Notes: generated from the sequence alone by a model not told the origin. Positions 43,759-52,856 are shown, counted from the first letter of the stretch. The stretch is DNA of 64,000 bases from Streptomyces sp. H27-C3 (GCF_030063415.1 NZ_JASITA010000012.1:1-64000), one strand, 5' to 3'. A program made the numbers and translations.

Positions 43759-45747
43759 TCAGAGCGCCCCCGCGTCGGGCTGCGGCACCGGTCGCCCGCC
43801 CAGGATCTCGGCGAGGCCGCGGCGGGTGGCGGCGAGGACGACCCGGTCCTCGGGGCGCAGTACGTAACCGGGGTGGAGGTCCCAGATCAGGCGGGGCGGC
43901 GTATCCCTGCCCCCGGCGCGATCGCCGTCGTCGGCGCGCGCCGCGCTCAGGTCGGTGCGCCGGTCGTCGGGGGTCGCGGTGTCCAGGGCGAGCAGCCGCC
44001 ACGCGCCGGAGCTGAAGGCCTCGGCGACCGTACGCCCCTCCAACTGCGGCAGGCCCGCCACCTCCACGGCGGCGAACAGCAGGACCCGGCGCTCCACCGG
44101 TATGGCGCCCAGGATCTGGCGCCCCATCATAGCTCCGGCGAAGGCGGGCGCCGCGAGGTGGGAGACGCTGCGGCTGCGGGTCAGGGCGCGCGGGTGGGCG
44201 GCGCGCAGGGTGCGGTAGACGGCGGTGGCGAAGTCGTCGTCGTACAGCCGCAGGGCCACGCGCAGGTCGGCCTTGACGGAGCGGCCGTACAGGGCCGCTT
44301 CGAGGTTGGTGGTGTCGATGCTGGTGAGGGCGAGCATGGAGTGCGCGCGGTGGATCTTCGCGGCCTCCAGTACGCCCTCCTGGGTGACGTCGCCGATCAC
44401 GGTCGGCACGCGCAGCCGGCGGGCCAGCGCGATGCCGCGTGCCTCCGGGTCCTCCTCCACGCACACCACGGGGATGTCGAGTTCGCGCAGCCGGGCCAGT
44501 ACGCGGGTGCCGACTTTGCCGAGCCCGAGCAGGACGACATGGCCGGACATGCCGCGCGGTGGCCTGCGCAGCCCCGAGGCGCTGCGCAGGGCGCCCAGCG
44601 CTTGCAGGACGGCGGCGAAGAGGACGGGCAGCAGCAACATCCCGGCAAGGCCGGCGAGGAGTTGCAGGAGCTGACGGTCCAGCGGCTCGCCGACGGCGGG
44701 GTCACCGATGCCGAAGAGGTCGAGCAGGGTGACGTAGGCGGCGTGCAGCGGGTGGTCGCCGGTGGTGGTCCAGGAGGCGACGGCGAGGCCCAGGACGGCG
44801 GCGGCAAGGCCGGCGAGTGCCCACAGGAGGCGGCGGGAGAAGAGCGAGGCGATCGGTACCCCGCGGCCCGCGAGCGGTCCGGACGGCGGTGCGGTGGTCG
44901 TGTGGGTGACAGCTTCGAGGACGATGGTGCCCCGGCCCGTCGCGGCGGCCACACCGCGGTCGTCGGGCAGCAGCTGCGGCCCGTCGCCGCTGCGCTCGGA
45001 ACCCTCGCTGCCCGCCGGGTTGGTGGTGGTGGAGGACAGCAGCGCCAGGGTGCACAGCCCGGGGTCGGCTACCTCGCCGCGCGCGGGCGGGTTGCGTTCG
45101 ACGGCGCGCAGCAGCAGCCCGTCGGCCTGGACGATCTTGCTGGTGCCGGCCACGGCGGTGGCGGCCAGCGCGGGCGCGGCGGTGTCGGCATCGGACAGGA
45201 CGGTGGTGGAGGCGTCCAGGTCGGCGGTGTCGAGGCCGGGCGCGGCGACCGCCGCGGCCTGGTCGAGCAGGTCTTCCAGGTGCTGGCCGAGCTTGCGGTT
45301 GTAGAGCCGGATGACCAGGCGCAGCCGGGGGTTGAGGCGGCGGGCGGTCAGTGCGGCGCGGATGTTGGTCTCGTCGTCGTCATGGACGAGGGCGAGCGCG
45401 CTGGCCCGTTGCACTCCCGCCTCGGCCAGAACGGCGTCGTCCACGACGAACGCCTCCATGAGCCGCACCGGGTCCGGCGGTTCGCCGTCACCGTCCGGCG
45501 TCGGGGCCGTTCGGTTCATGGCTGCGGACACCCGCCCGAAGAGCGCGGAGGCCCGGCCCGGCAACCGGCCGGTGACCGGGTCAGGGGGGTTGCGCAGGTC
45601 CCGGGCGGGCGGCACGACGAGGGTGACCCGCGCCCGGTACACCTCGGACAGCTCGGCGGCCAGCCGGTGGGCGAGCGCGTCGTCGCCACTGACAATCATG
45701 TGGTGCTCGCGGGGGCCGTGTTGACCCTGGTGGGGAAGTGAGGACAC
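43759..45747 (-). CDS. Two-domain RCK/TrkA-N protein with channel-like membrane segment
   Basis: A 662-residue protein with two NAD-binding TrkA-N domains, the first at about 15-170 (MIVSGDDALAHRLAAEL) and the second from about 400 (GHVVLLGLGKVGTRVLARLRELDIPVVCVEED). They are separated by two transmembrane helices at about 310-335 and 360-390 with a pore-like loop between (YVTLLDLFGIGDPAVGE). A C-terminal TrkA-C-like region follows. The layout is that of an RCK-gated potassium channel such as BK/Kch but inverted, with a domain on either side. The selectivity filter is not the canonical TVGYGD but FGIGD. It may be a channel with altered selectivity or a sensor. It lies 21 bp after ctaG on the same strand. 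Confidence 0.8.
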   Translation of the reverse strand: MSSLPHQGQHGPREHHMIVSGDDALAHRLAAELSEVYRARVTLVVPPARDLRNPPDPVTGRLPGRASALFGRVSAAMNRTAPTPDGDGEPPDPVRLMEAFVVDDAVLAEAGVQRASALALVHDDDETNIRAALTARRLNPRLRLVIRLYNRKLGQHLEDLLDQAAAVAAPGLDTADLDASTTVLSDADTAAPALAATAVAGTSKIVQADGLLLRAVERNPPARGEVADPGLCTLALLSSTTTNPAGSEGSERSGDGPQLLPDDRGVAAATGRGTIVLEAVTHTTTAPPSGPLAGRGVPIASLFSRRLLWALAGLAAAVLGLAVASWTTTGDHPLHAAYVTLLDLFGIGDPAVGEPLDRQLLQLLAGLAGMLLLPVLFAAVLQALGALRSASGLRRPPRGMSGHVVLLGLGKVGTRVLARLRELDIPVVCVEEDPEARGIALARRLRVPTVIGDVTQEGVLEAAKIHRAHSMLALTSIDTTNLEAALYGRSVKADLRVALRLYDDDFATAVYRTLRAAHPRALTRSRSVSHLAAPAFAGAMMGRQILGAIPVERRVLLFAAVEVAGLPQLEGRTVAEAFSSGAWRLLALDTATPDDRRTDLSAARADDGDRAGGRDTPPRLIWDLHPGYVLRPEDRVVLAATRRGLAEILGGRPVPQPDAGAL

Positions 45748-45768
45748 GCCCCCAGGGTGCCCTGTCGG

Positions 45769-46554
45769 TCAAGGCGCGCGGAACCCGCGTTGATCACCGG
45801 GCAGGCGGGGAGGGCGGGGTGCGCGGGCCCGGTCGAGTGCCCGCCCCTCGGCCCGGTACCACTCGCGCACCAGAGCGAGGGCCAGGGCCACTTCGACCAC
45901 GTCCCCGCCGTAGTACATGACCTGCGAGGCGAAATGCAGGTCGGCCGGCCCGTACGGCATCCCGGGCGGCCCGGCGGCGTACAGGGACTTGGCGAGCACG
46001 GCGTGCGCGGCCGACGCGGCGACCAGCGTCACCGCGCGCAGCGGGAATCCGGCGCGGTGGCGCACCGGGTCGACGGCGAGTACGGCGAAGGTGAACAGGA
46101 CCCCGGAGGCGAAGAGATGGGCGTGCAGCAGAGGGCTGTGGTGGATGTACGACGGGACGGGAGCCCGGTAGAGCAGCCACAGCACGCCGACGTTGACCAG
46201 CGCCGCGACCGGCGGCCATGCCAGGGTCTCGACGGGCCGGGAACGGGTCACTGCCAGCAGCCGGCGCCGGGGCGCGGTCGGCAGCGCGCGCAGCGCCAGC
46301 GTGACGGGCCTGCCGAGGGCGACGAGCAGGGGCGCGGCCATGCCCGAGCCGAGATGCCCCGCCATGTGTCCGGTGAACGGCGGCCAGTGCGTGGTCCTGG
46401 GCACGCCGAGCGCCGCGATCATGACCAGGCCGCCCGCGCAGAAGGCGAGATCGCGCGAGCGCGGCCAGCTGTCGCCGCGCCCGCGCAGCCGCGCGGACCC
46501 GGCCAGATAGCCGAGGCAGCCGGCCAGTACCGCGGCGATCAGCGGCGTGGTCAA
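45769..46554 (-). CDS. ctaG: Cytochrome c oxidase assembly protein, CtaG family
   Basis: A 261-residue membrane protein with about seven helices and the CtaG (caa3-type, YppC-like) motifs: HWPPFTGHMAGHLGSGMAAPLLVALGRPVTLALRALP, HHSPLLHAHLFASGVLFTFAVLAVDP and DLHFASQVMYYGGDVVEVALALAL. Histidines on the helices are thought to handle copper for insertion into the oxidase. It starts at TTG, overlapping the stop of the DUF2243 gene by four bases, so the two are coupled. The two genes form the usual DUF2243-ctaG pair. Confidence 0.88.
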   Translation of the reverse strand: MTTPLIAAVLAGCLGYLAGSARLRGRGDSWPRSRDLAFCAGGLVMIAALGVPRTTHWPPFTGHMAGHLGSGMAAPLLVALGRPVTLALRALPTAPRRRLLAVTRSRPVETLAWPPVAALVNVGVLWLLYRAPVPSYIHHSPLLHAHLFASGVLFTFAVLAVDPVRHRAGFPLRAVTLVAASAAHAVLAKSLYAAGPPGMPYGPADLHFASQVMYYGGDVVEVALALALVREWYRAEGRALDRARAPRPPRLPGDQRGFRAP

Positions 46555-47030
46555 CGCCGTTCGGCCCGGCGCGCCTTGACCAGCAGGGTCGCGCCGGCCG
46601 CCAGGAACAGTACGGCGATGGCGTTCCAGGTCCAGTCGTACGGCGCGACATCGACGCCGTACCTGATCTGGTGGATCTCCAGGACCTTGTGCTGGAACGT
46701 GCCGTCGTACAGCTGGAACCCGCCGAGCCCCAGGCACACTCCACCCCACCAGCCCGGCCGTACCAGGGTGTCCCGGCGGCGCAGATCGGCGTAGAGGAAG
46801 AGCCCGGCGACGACGGCGAACCAGCCGCCGGCGTGGAAGATCCCGTCGGAGACCAGGCCCATGTCCGGGGTGGATTTGTCGTAGAAGTGGTGCCAGTGCA
46901 GGAGCTGGTGGAACACCGTCTCGTCGATGAACGCGGCGATGCCCACCCCGGTGAGCACACCGCCGAGCACCGCTCGCCCGGTCGTCCTGGCGCGGCCCGT
47001 CTCTGGCACGGGACCCACCTCCGCTCGCAT
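46551..47030 (-). CDS. DUF2243 domain membrane protein
   Basis: A 159-residue protein with four predicted helices and the family pattern GVLTGVGIAAFIDETVFHQLLHWHHFYDKSTPDMGLVSDGIFHAGGW, in which several His and Asp residues line the membrane face. The rest is LGGFQLYDGTFQHKVLEIHQIRYGV and a final helix. It regularly precedes ctaG and probably helps copper handling or oxidase assembly, though that is inferred from context. The ATG is at 47030. Confidence 0.85.
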   Translation of the reverse strand: MRAEVGPVPETGRARTTGRAVLGGVLTGVGIAAFIDETVFHQLLHWHHFYDKSTPDMGLVSDGIFHAGGWFAVVAGLFLYADLRRRDTLVRPGWWGGVCLGLGGFQLYDGTFQHKVLEIHQIRYGVDVAPYDWTWNAIAVLFLAAGATLLVKARRAERR

Positions 47031-47092
47031 GGTCGGGCTCCGTCAAGTACCCCGGGCGGAGCGGCCCGTAACCAAGTGACGCGCAAGGTGGC

Positions 47093-47524
47093 TCAGTTGG
47101 TGAAGACCGCGTCCAGATACACCCACGCGCCGCCGTGGCGCACGAAGCGGCTCTGCTCGTGGAGTTCGCCGGTTTCGCCCTGGTGGGCGTAGTGGGCGCG
47201 GAAGGTGACCGTTCCCGTGGTGTGGAAGGCGCTGCCGTCGGTCGCGGCCAGGATCTCCAGGCCCGTCCAGCGCGTCCCTGCGTCCAGGTCCAGGGCGGCG
47301 GGCCTGGTGTCGGGGTGCCAGGTGCGCAGCAAGTACGTCGCGTCCTGGGCGGCGAACGCGCTGTAGCGGGAGCGCATCAGCAGCTCGGCGGTGCGCGCGG
47401 CCGTGGCCCCCGTGTGCAGCCTGCCGCAGCATTCGGCGTACGTGGCCGGGAGCCCGCAGGGGCACGGCGAGGCGGCGGTGAGGGACGGCCGCTTTGGGCG
47501 GCGTGGGCTGCTGCGTCGAGACAT
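47093..47524 (-). CDS. YchJ family protein (UPF0225)
   Basis: A 143-residue protein with the YchJ N-terminal metal-binding motif SPCPCGLPATYAECCGRLH (SEC-C like; Cys-x-Cys and Cys-Cys) and the body RTAELLMRSRYSAFAAQDATYLLRTWHPDTRP, a cystatin/NTF2-like fold, ending GAWVYLDAVF. The function is unknown; similar domains hang on SecA and may bind zinc. The ATG at 47524 is chosen because the preceding frame encodes no similarity. A single gene, 62 bp from the DUF2243 start. Confidence 0.85.
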   Translation of the reverse strand: MSRRSSPRRPKRPSLTAASPCPCGLPATYAECCGRLHTGATAARTAELLMRSRYSAFAAQDATYLLRTWHPDTRPAALDLDAGTRWTGLEILAATDGSAFHTTGTVTFRAHYAHQGETGELHEQSRFVRHGGAWVYLDAVFTN

Positions 47525-47748
47525 GCCCCTATTCTGCCCGCGGCCCGCAGGGCCCCTTTCGCGCCAATGTGCGGGTGGGCCCGAACGCGCCTTCCGGGTC
47601 TGCGGGGGCGACCGTATGCTCCTGCGCCTGACGCGACTGTTACCACGCTGTAGTTGAGAAGTTGTCGCCCCCGCACCGCGCTCCCCCTGCTCGTGTGCCG
47701 TCTCACGGATACGGTCTGCCACGCGCCCCCGCTCCCCCGGGCCCGGTT

Positions 47749-48714
47749 TCAGCTCCCGGAGGCAAACCGCTCGCGGTACGCGCTGGGGGTGAGCCCGGTG
47801 CGCCGCCGCAGCTGTGCGCGCAGGTTCGCCGCCGTACCGAGCCCGCTCGCCCGCGCCACCGCCTCGGTGCCCAGCTCGCCGCGCTCCATCAGGCGGCAGG
47901 CCAGCACGATGCGCTCCGCGGTGAGCCAGGCCAGTGGTGTGGTGCCGAGTTGCGCGCGGAACCGGCGGTGCAGGGTGGCCGGGCTGACCGCCGCCCGTAC
48001 GGCCAGACCCGTCACGGTCAGCGGCGTGCCGAGTCGCCCCCTGGCCCACTCCAGGAGGGGGCCGAGCGTGGTGTCGGGGGCGGTGGGCAGGGGGTGCTCG
48101 ACGAACTGGCGCTGGCCGCCGTCGCGGTGGACGGCGAAGACCAGGCGGCGGCTCACGGCGGCGGCCACCTCGGCGCCGTGGTCACGCCGCACAACGTGCA
48201 GCCCGAGGTCGAGGGCGGCGGCGCTGCCCGCCGCGGTGAGGATGTCGCCGTCGTCCACGAACAGCACGTCCTCTTCGAGCCGGACGGCGGGAAAGCGGGC
48301 CCGGAAGGAGTCCACCCACTGCCAGTGCGCGGTGGCGCGGCGCCCGTCGAGCACCCCGGCCTCCGCGAGCGTGAAAGCGCCGCTGCAGAAGCCCACCAGC
48401 CGGGCGCCCCGCGCGTGCGCGCGACGGATCGCGGCCAACACCGCGGGGCGGCGCGGCACTTCGGCGTCCGGCCGGTTGGGCACGATCAGCGTGTCCGCCG
48501 TGTCGGCCGCCTCCAGGCCGGCGACACCGGTGAGGGTGAAGAATCCGTCGCGCATCAGAGTGCGGGGCTCCGGGGAGCACAGGGCGAAGTCGTACAGCTC
48601 ACGGCCGAGTTCGGGCCTGCGCAGGCCGAAGACCTCGGTGGCGCAGCCGAGCTCGAAGGGGTTCGAGTTCTCGTCGACGATCACGACGACCCGGTGCGAG
48701 GAATCTTGCGTCAT
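47749..48714 (-). CDS. GlxA-type transcriptional regulator (DJ-1/PfpI + AraC HTH)
   Basis: A 321-residue regulator. Residues 7-185 form a DJ-1/PfpI domain (VVVIVDENSNPFELGCATEVFGL, LVGFCSGAFTLAEAGVLDGRRATAHW with the nucleophile-elbow Cys). Residues about 215-318 are an AraC-type double HTH (LAVRAAVSPATLHRRFRAQLGTTPLAWLTAERI and ASGLGTAANLRAQLRRRTGLTPSAYRERF). Such regulators often activate amine, amide or choline-type catabolism. It is divergent from a cupin gene across only 52 bp, which makes that gene its probable target. Confidence 0.88.
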   Translation of the reverse strand: MTQDSSHRVVVIVDENSNPFELGCATEVFGLRRPELGRELYDFALCSPEPRTLMRDGFFTLTGVAGLEAADTADTLIVPNRPDAEVPRRPAVLAAIRRAHARGARLVGFCSGAFTLAEAGVLDGRRATAHWQWVDSFRARFPAVRLEEDVLFVDDGDILTAAGSAAALDLGLHVVRRDHGAEVAAAVSRRLVFAVHRDGGQRQFVEHPLPTAPDTTLGPLLEWARGRLGTPLTVTGLAVRAAVSPATLHRRFRAQLGTTPLAWLTAERIVLACRLMERGELGTEAVARASGLGTAANLRAQLRRRTGLTPSAYRERFASGS

Positions 48715-48766
48715 GTGCGATTCCTAGCACTCACGCGCGGTGTACGCCAGGACCGAGGATGAGGTC

Positions 48767-49186
48767 ATGACCACTGAGGCAGCGCACAAGCCGACCGACC
48801 CGATCGCACTCACCGACGCCCTGGACTCATTCGATGCCCTCTGGAGCCCGCGCATCGTGACCCGGGTCAACGACTACGACGTCCGCGTCGCGAAGGTCGC
48901 GGGTGAGCACATCTGGCACGTCCATGACGACACGGACGAGTTCTTCCAGGTCATCGAGGGGGAACTGACCATCGGCCTCCGCGAGGAGGGCTCGGCGGGC
49001 GCGGAGCGGTCCGTCGTCCTGCCCGCCGGATCGGTGTTCGTCGTCCCGCGCGGCACCGAGCACAAGCCGTCGTCGGCGCACGGCGCGTCGATCCTCCTCT
49101 TCGAGCCGACGGGCACGTCGACGGTAGGCGACCGCCACGATCCGGTACCGGAGCACGTCGACGCGACGACGGGCCACGCACTCTGA
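48767..49186 (+). CDS. Small cupin domain protein
   Basis: A 139-residue single-domain cupin. Motif 1 is HVHDDTDEFFQVIEGELTIGLRE, with two His and a Glu as metal ligands, and motif 2 is VVPRGTEHKPSSAHGASILLFEP with the last His. It starts at ATG with GAGG three to four bases upstream; an ATG at 48740 is less likely. Enzymatic or ligand-binding role unknown. It is the neighbour of the divergent GlxA-type regulator. Confidence 0.85.
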   Translation: MTTEAAHKPTDPIALTDALDSFDALWSPRIVTRVNDYDVRVAKVAGEHIWHVHDDTDEFFQVIEGELTIGLREEGSAGAERSVVLPAGSVFVVPRGTEHKPSSAHGASILLFEPTGTSTVGDRHDPVPEHVDATTGHAL

Positions 49187-49256
49187 GGACGCGCGCCCCC
49201 GTCCCACTCCACCCGCCGGTTTGGGGACGGAAGACGATCTTCAATAGGATCCGGCG

Positions 49257-50540
49257 ATGATCACAAGAAAACGGCTGGCGGCCGGAGCTCTCACCCTGCT
49301 CGCCGCCCTGGCCGCCGGGCTCGCCCCGGTCGGCACCGCCGCTGCCGCCGACGAACCGGCCCAGCAGGAGTCCCCCAAGGTCGAGTTGGTTCTCGACGTC
49401 AGTGGTTCGATGAAGGCACGGGACATCGACGGCAGGTCCCGGATGGCCGCCGCGAAGCAGGCGTTCAACGAGGTGCTCGACTCGGTGCCCGACGACGTAC
49501 GCCTCGGCATACGCACCCTCGGCGCCAACTACCCCGGCGACGACAGGAAGATCGGCTGCAAGGACACCAAGCAGCTGTACCCGGTCGGTCCGCTGGACAG
49601 GACCGAGGCGAAGACCGCCGTGGCCACCCTGGCTCCGACCGGTTTCACCCCGATCGGGCCGGCGCTGCTCGGTGCGGCCGACGACCTCGCAGGCGGGGAC
49701 GCCACTCGCAGGATCGTGCTCATCACCGACGGCGAGGACACCTGCGGTCCGCTGGACCCGTGCGAGGTGGCACGCGAGATCGCCGCCAAGGGAACCCACC
49801 TGGTCGTCGACACTCTCGGCCTCGTCCCGAACGCGAAGATCCGCCAGCAGCTGACGTGCATCGCGGAGGCCACCGGCGGTACCTACACGGCGGTCCAGCA
49901 CACCGATGAACTCTCGGGCCGCGTCAAGCAGTTGGTGGACCGCGCCGCCGAGCCCGTGGTCACCCCGGTGGCGACCGAGGGCGCTGCCGCATGCGCACAG
50001 GCCCCGCAGCTCAAGCCGGGTCTCTACACCGACCGCGAGAAGTTCTCCGAGCACCGCTGGTACCGGGTGGACGTACCGCCTGGCCAGGAACTGCGGGCCT
50101 CGGTGAGCATCGGCGCCGACCGCGCGGTCGACCGCGACTACGGCGTACTGCTGCGGGCGGTGACCACGCACGGCCGGGAGATCGTGCGCGGCTCCGAGGC
50201 CGGTGACGGTCGTACGGATGTCATCTCGACCGGGCTGCGCTACCCCAAGCCGCCGCTGAACGACGACACCGACGGGGATGCCAGGCCCGTGGCGGAGAGC
50301 GTGTGCCTCCAGGTCAGCAACTCCTTCGCGGCACCCGCCTCGGTCAAGACCGTGCCCGGCCTGCCCGTCGAGCTGACCGTCGACCTGGTGGACGGGCCCG
50401 ACGAGGCGTCGGACGTGGCGTCCTTCGGCCTCGGCAACGGCTGGTGGCTGCTCGGCGTGCTCACTCTCACCGGTCTCGCGGCCGGTCTGCTGTGGGGCTG
50501 GATCTCACGCTGGCGCTTCGCTGCTTGGAGGACCAACTGA
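49257..50540 (+). CDS. Exported vWA domain protein with C-terminal membrane anchor
   Basis: A 427-residue protein with a signal peptide (1-30, ending near TAAAADE). A von Willebrand A domain follows with an intact MIDAS: LVLDVSGSMKARD (D-x-S-x-S), GFTPIGPALL (Thr) and ITDGEDTCG (Asp). After about residue 245 comes a beta-rich ligand domain, then a TM helix (NGWWLLGVLTLTGLAAGLLWGWI) and a short basic tail, the pattern of a cell-surface protein. It shares a TGATG overlap with the next gene. They probably form an envelope complex; what it adheres to or assembles is unknown. Confidence 0.85.
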   Translation: MITRKRLAAGALTLLAALAAGLAPVGTAAAADEPAQQESPKVELVLDVSGSMKARDIDGRSRMAAAKQAFNEVLDSVPDDVRLGIRTLGANYPGDDRKIGCKDTKQLYPVGPLDRTEAKTAVATLAPTGFTPIGPALLGAADDLAGGDATRRIVLITDGEDTCGPLDPCEVAREIAAKGTHLVVDTLGLVPNAKIRQQLTCIAEATGGTYTAVQHTDELSGRVKQLVDRAAEPVVTPVATEGAAACAQAPQLKPGLYTDREKFSEHRWYRVDVPPGQELRASVSIGADRAVDRDYGVLLRAVTTHGREIVRGSEAGDGRTDVISTGLRYPKPPLNDDTDGDARPVAESVCLQVSNSFAAPASVKTVPGLPVELTVDLVDGPDEASDVASFGLGNGWWLLGVLTLTGLAAGLLWGWISRWRFAAWRTN

Positions 50541-51349
50541 TGCGTACGACACAGGTATTGACGGGCGCGCTGCTGGCCGCCACGGCGCTGCTCACCGCGA
50601 CGCCGGTCGCCCTGGCCCAGCCCCCCGCTCCCTCGCCGAGCGACAGTACGAGCGGAAACGGTAGCGGAAACGGGGACGGTGAAGAGGCCGCGCCGACCGA
50701 GGCGGGCACCGGCTTCCGTACCGCGACAAAGATCCGGCAGGACCAGCGGGCGACCGCCGACGCGTCCACCGGCGACTACCTGTACTGGGTGTTCTCCGCG
50801 GAGGCGGGGAAGTCGGCCACCGTCCGGGCCACGGTGAAGCTGCCGGACCCCGCCGCCAGGCACGGCGCGGTCAATTGGCGGCTCGACGTCTATGACGGCC
50901 TGCGCCGCCGCCAGGACTGCGCCTACGGCAGCAACTCCAGGTCGGCGCCCAAGGAGGCCGAGTCGGTCGAGCTGACCTGCCATCTGCGTACGGTCCGTGC
51001 CTGGGCCGAGCCGTGGGCCAACGACCCGCTGCCGGGCAGCTACTACCTGCGGCTGACGGTCGGTGAGCTTCCTCAGGAGGACCTCGGCCTGCCGGTGCGC
51101 GCCGAGGTCGAGGCGACCACGGTGGACGCGGGCGGCTCCCGCGCGGTGGACGGCGCGCTGTCGGTCCCGCTGGTGCCCGGCGCTTCTGACGAGAAGGTCG
51201 CCGAGGCGGCGGGGTCCGCGTCCGACCGGTGGTCGTCCCGCTGGCTCTGGACCGTGGGCGGCGGCGTGCTCGGAGCGATCGCCGCTCTCGCCGGATACAG
51301 CCTGACGCGCGGCTCGGGCCGCCCTTCGAGGGTCCCGCGAGCCGTCTGA
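50540..51349 (+). CDS. Exported membrane-anchored partner of the vWA protein
   Basis: A 269-residue protein with a signal peptide (MRTTQVLTGALLAATALLTATPVALA), a Ser/Gly/Asn-rich linker, a beta-sandwich-like region of about 150 residues (GFRTATKIRQDQRATADASTGDYLYWVFSAEAGKSATV, CAYGSNS, LTCHLRTVRAW) containing two cysteines likely to form a disulfide, and a C-terminal TM helix (WLWTVGGGVLGAIAALAGYSL). Its ATG overlaps the stop of the vWA gene by one base, indicating co-translation. Its TM-plus-short-tail topology matches the partner. I do not recognise a named family. Confidence 0.75.
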   Translation: MRTTQVLTGALLAATALLTATPVALAQPPAPSPSDSTSGNGSGNGDGEEAAPTEAGTGFRTATKIRQDQRATADASTGDYLYWVFSAEAGKSATVRATVKLPDPAARHGAVNWRLDVYDGLRRRQDCAYGSNSRSAPKEAESVELTCHLRTVRAWAEPWANDPLPGSYYLRLTVGELPQEDLGLPVRAEVEATTVDAGGSRAVDGALSVPLVPGASDEKVAEAAGSASDRWSSRWLWTVGGGVLGAIAALAGYSLTRGSGRPSRVPRAV

Positions 51350-51369
51350 CCGCCCCCGCGCGTGTTCTC

Positions 51370-51415
51370 CCCGCTCACCGGACCGGCCGAATCCCCGGCC
51401 GGTCCGGTGAGCGGG
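51370..51415 (+). terminator. 19-bp perfect hairpin terminator
   Basis: CCCGCTCACCGGACCGGCC and its exact complement flank an eight-base loop, starting 21 bases after the stop of the vWA partner gene. Its right arm resembles the repeat unit found just downstream. Confidence 0.8.
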
Positions 51416-51530
51416 AGCCTGTCCGGTGGTTGGGAGCCTGTCCCTCCTGATTGGAGGCCGTCCCTGATGGGGTGCCGGTCCGGTGATTGGTGGCCGGTCC
51501 GGTGATTGGTGGCCGGTCCGGTGATTGGGA
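51397..51530. repeat. Array of about six 19-21-bp direct repeats upstream of a transporter gene
   Basis: Three near-perfect 19-bp copies of GCCGGTCCGGTGATTGGTG lie at 51474-51492, 51493-51511 and 51512-51530. Degenerate copies precede them back to the terminator arm at 51397 (GCCGGTCCGGTGAGCGGG, GCCTGTCCGGTGGTTGGG, GCCTGTCCCTCCTGATTGG). The array ends 27 bases before the transporter start, inside its presumed promoter and leader. Confidence 0.75.
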
Positions 51531-51557
51531 GGGAACGCCTGCTGGAAACATCTCGCC

Positions 51558-52856
51558 ATGGTCACTCCCGTCCCAGCGCCGACCCAGCCGTCCCGACCGC
51601 GCCGAGCGCTGGTGGCGGGATCCGTGGGCAACTTCATCGAGTGGTACGAATTCGGCGTCTACGGGTACTTCGCGACCATCATCGCGACGCACTTCTTCAC
51701 CCCCGAGGGCGGCAGCGACGTCGAGGGGCTCATCAAGACCTACGCGTCCTTCGCCCTGGCGTTCTTCTTCCGCCCCGTCGGCGCCGCGCTCTTCGGCCGG
51801 GTGGGCGACCGGATCGGCAGACGCCCCACGCTCATCCTGGTGATCTGTCTGATGACCGTCGCCACGACCCTGATCGGCGTGCTGCCGACGTACGCCACGA
51901 TCGGCGCGGCGGCCCCCTGGCTGCTCACCCTCCTGCGCATCCTCCAAGGCCTGTCCGCGGGTGGCGAGTTCGGCGGGGCGGTGTCCCTCATGACGGAGTT
52001 CGCTCCGCCGGGGCGGCGCGGCACGTACGGGGCGTGGCAGTCGTTCACGGTGGCGCTCGGGTTGCTCGGCGGCGCGGGCATGGCGGCGCTGCTCGCGACC
52101 GCACTGAGTGAGGACCGGCTGAACGACTGGGGCTGGCGGGTGCCGTTCCTGCTGACCCTGCCGCTCGGACTCGTCGCCCTGTGGCTGCGGCTGCGCCTGG
52201 ACGAGACCCCCGCCTTCGCCGCGGCGACCGGTGGCCGGAGCGTGCCGGTGCGGCCACCCGTGGGCGAGACGGTCCGGGCGATCGCGCTGGGCGCGGGTCG
52301 CGTCATGGGCTGGTCGGCCGCGGGCTACACGTTCCTCGTTGTCCTCCCGTCGTACCTCCAGAGCTCACTGAACGCGACGTTCCAGGAGGCGCTGATCGCC
52401 ACTGTCCTGGCCAATCTCGGCTTCGCGGCCTCGATCCTGCCCGCCGGCATGGCCAGTGACCGGATCGGGCGGCGCACGGTGATGGTGGCGGGGGCTGCCC
52501 TGGTCGCCGTGCTCGCGCTGCCGCTGCTGAATCTGGTGCAGGACCCCGGCGCCCCGGCGCTCGCCAAGGGCGCGGCCCTGTTCGGCGCGGGCGCCGCCGT
52601 GGGGCTGATGGCGGGGCCGGGACCCGCGATGCTCGCCGAGATGTTTCCGACGACCGTCCGCTACACCGGGCTCGGCCTGGCGTACTCACTGTCCAACGCG
52701 GTCTTCTCAGGGTGCGCGGGACTCATCATCACCGAGGTGGTCAAACGGACCGGTGATGTCGACATCCCCGCCTACTACGCGGCGGCGACCTGCGCGGTCA
52801 GCGTCCTGGCCCTGCTCACCCTGCGCGGCGACGACCACAAGAAGGCACTGCGATGA
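51558..52856 (+). CDS. MHS-family MFS transporter
   Basis: A 432-residue proton symporter of the metabolite:H+ symporter family (like ProP, KgtP, ShiA). Twelve helices are evident. Family signatures are VAGSVGNFIEWYEFGVYGYFA at the first helix, FFRPVGAALFGRVGDRIGRRPTLI, RILQGLSAGGEFGGAVSLMTE, and GMASDRIGRRTVM in the second half. The ATG at 51558 lacks a strong ribosome binding site. Its stop overlaps the start of the anmK gene (ATGA), suggesting that it imports a muropeptide-derived or related substrate, although the family is known for organic acids and betaine. Its promoter region carries a direct-repeat array. Confidence 0.87.
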   Translation: MVTPVPAPTQPSRPRRALVAGSVGNFIEWYEFGVYGYFATIIATHFFTPEGGSDVEGLIKTYASFALAFFFRPVGAALFGRVGDRIGRRPTLILVICLMTVATTLIGVLPTYATIGAAAPWLLTLLRILQGLSAGGEFGGAVSLMTEFAPPGRRGTYGAWQSFTVALGLLGGAGMAALLATALSEDRLNDWGWRVPFLLTLPLGLVALWLRLRLDETPAFAAATGGRSVPVRPPVGETVRAIALGAGRVMGWSAAGYTFLVVLPSYLQSSLNATFQEALIATVLANLGFAASILPAGMASDRIGRRTVMVAGAALVAVLALPLLNLVQDPGAPALAKGAALFGAGAAVGLMAGPGPAMLAEMFPTTVRYTGLGLAYSLSNAVFSGCAGLIITEVVKRTGDVDIPAYYAAATCAVSVLALLTLRGDDHKKALR

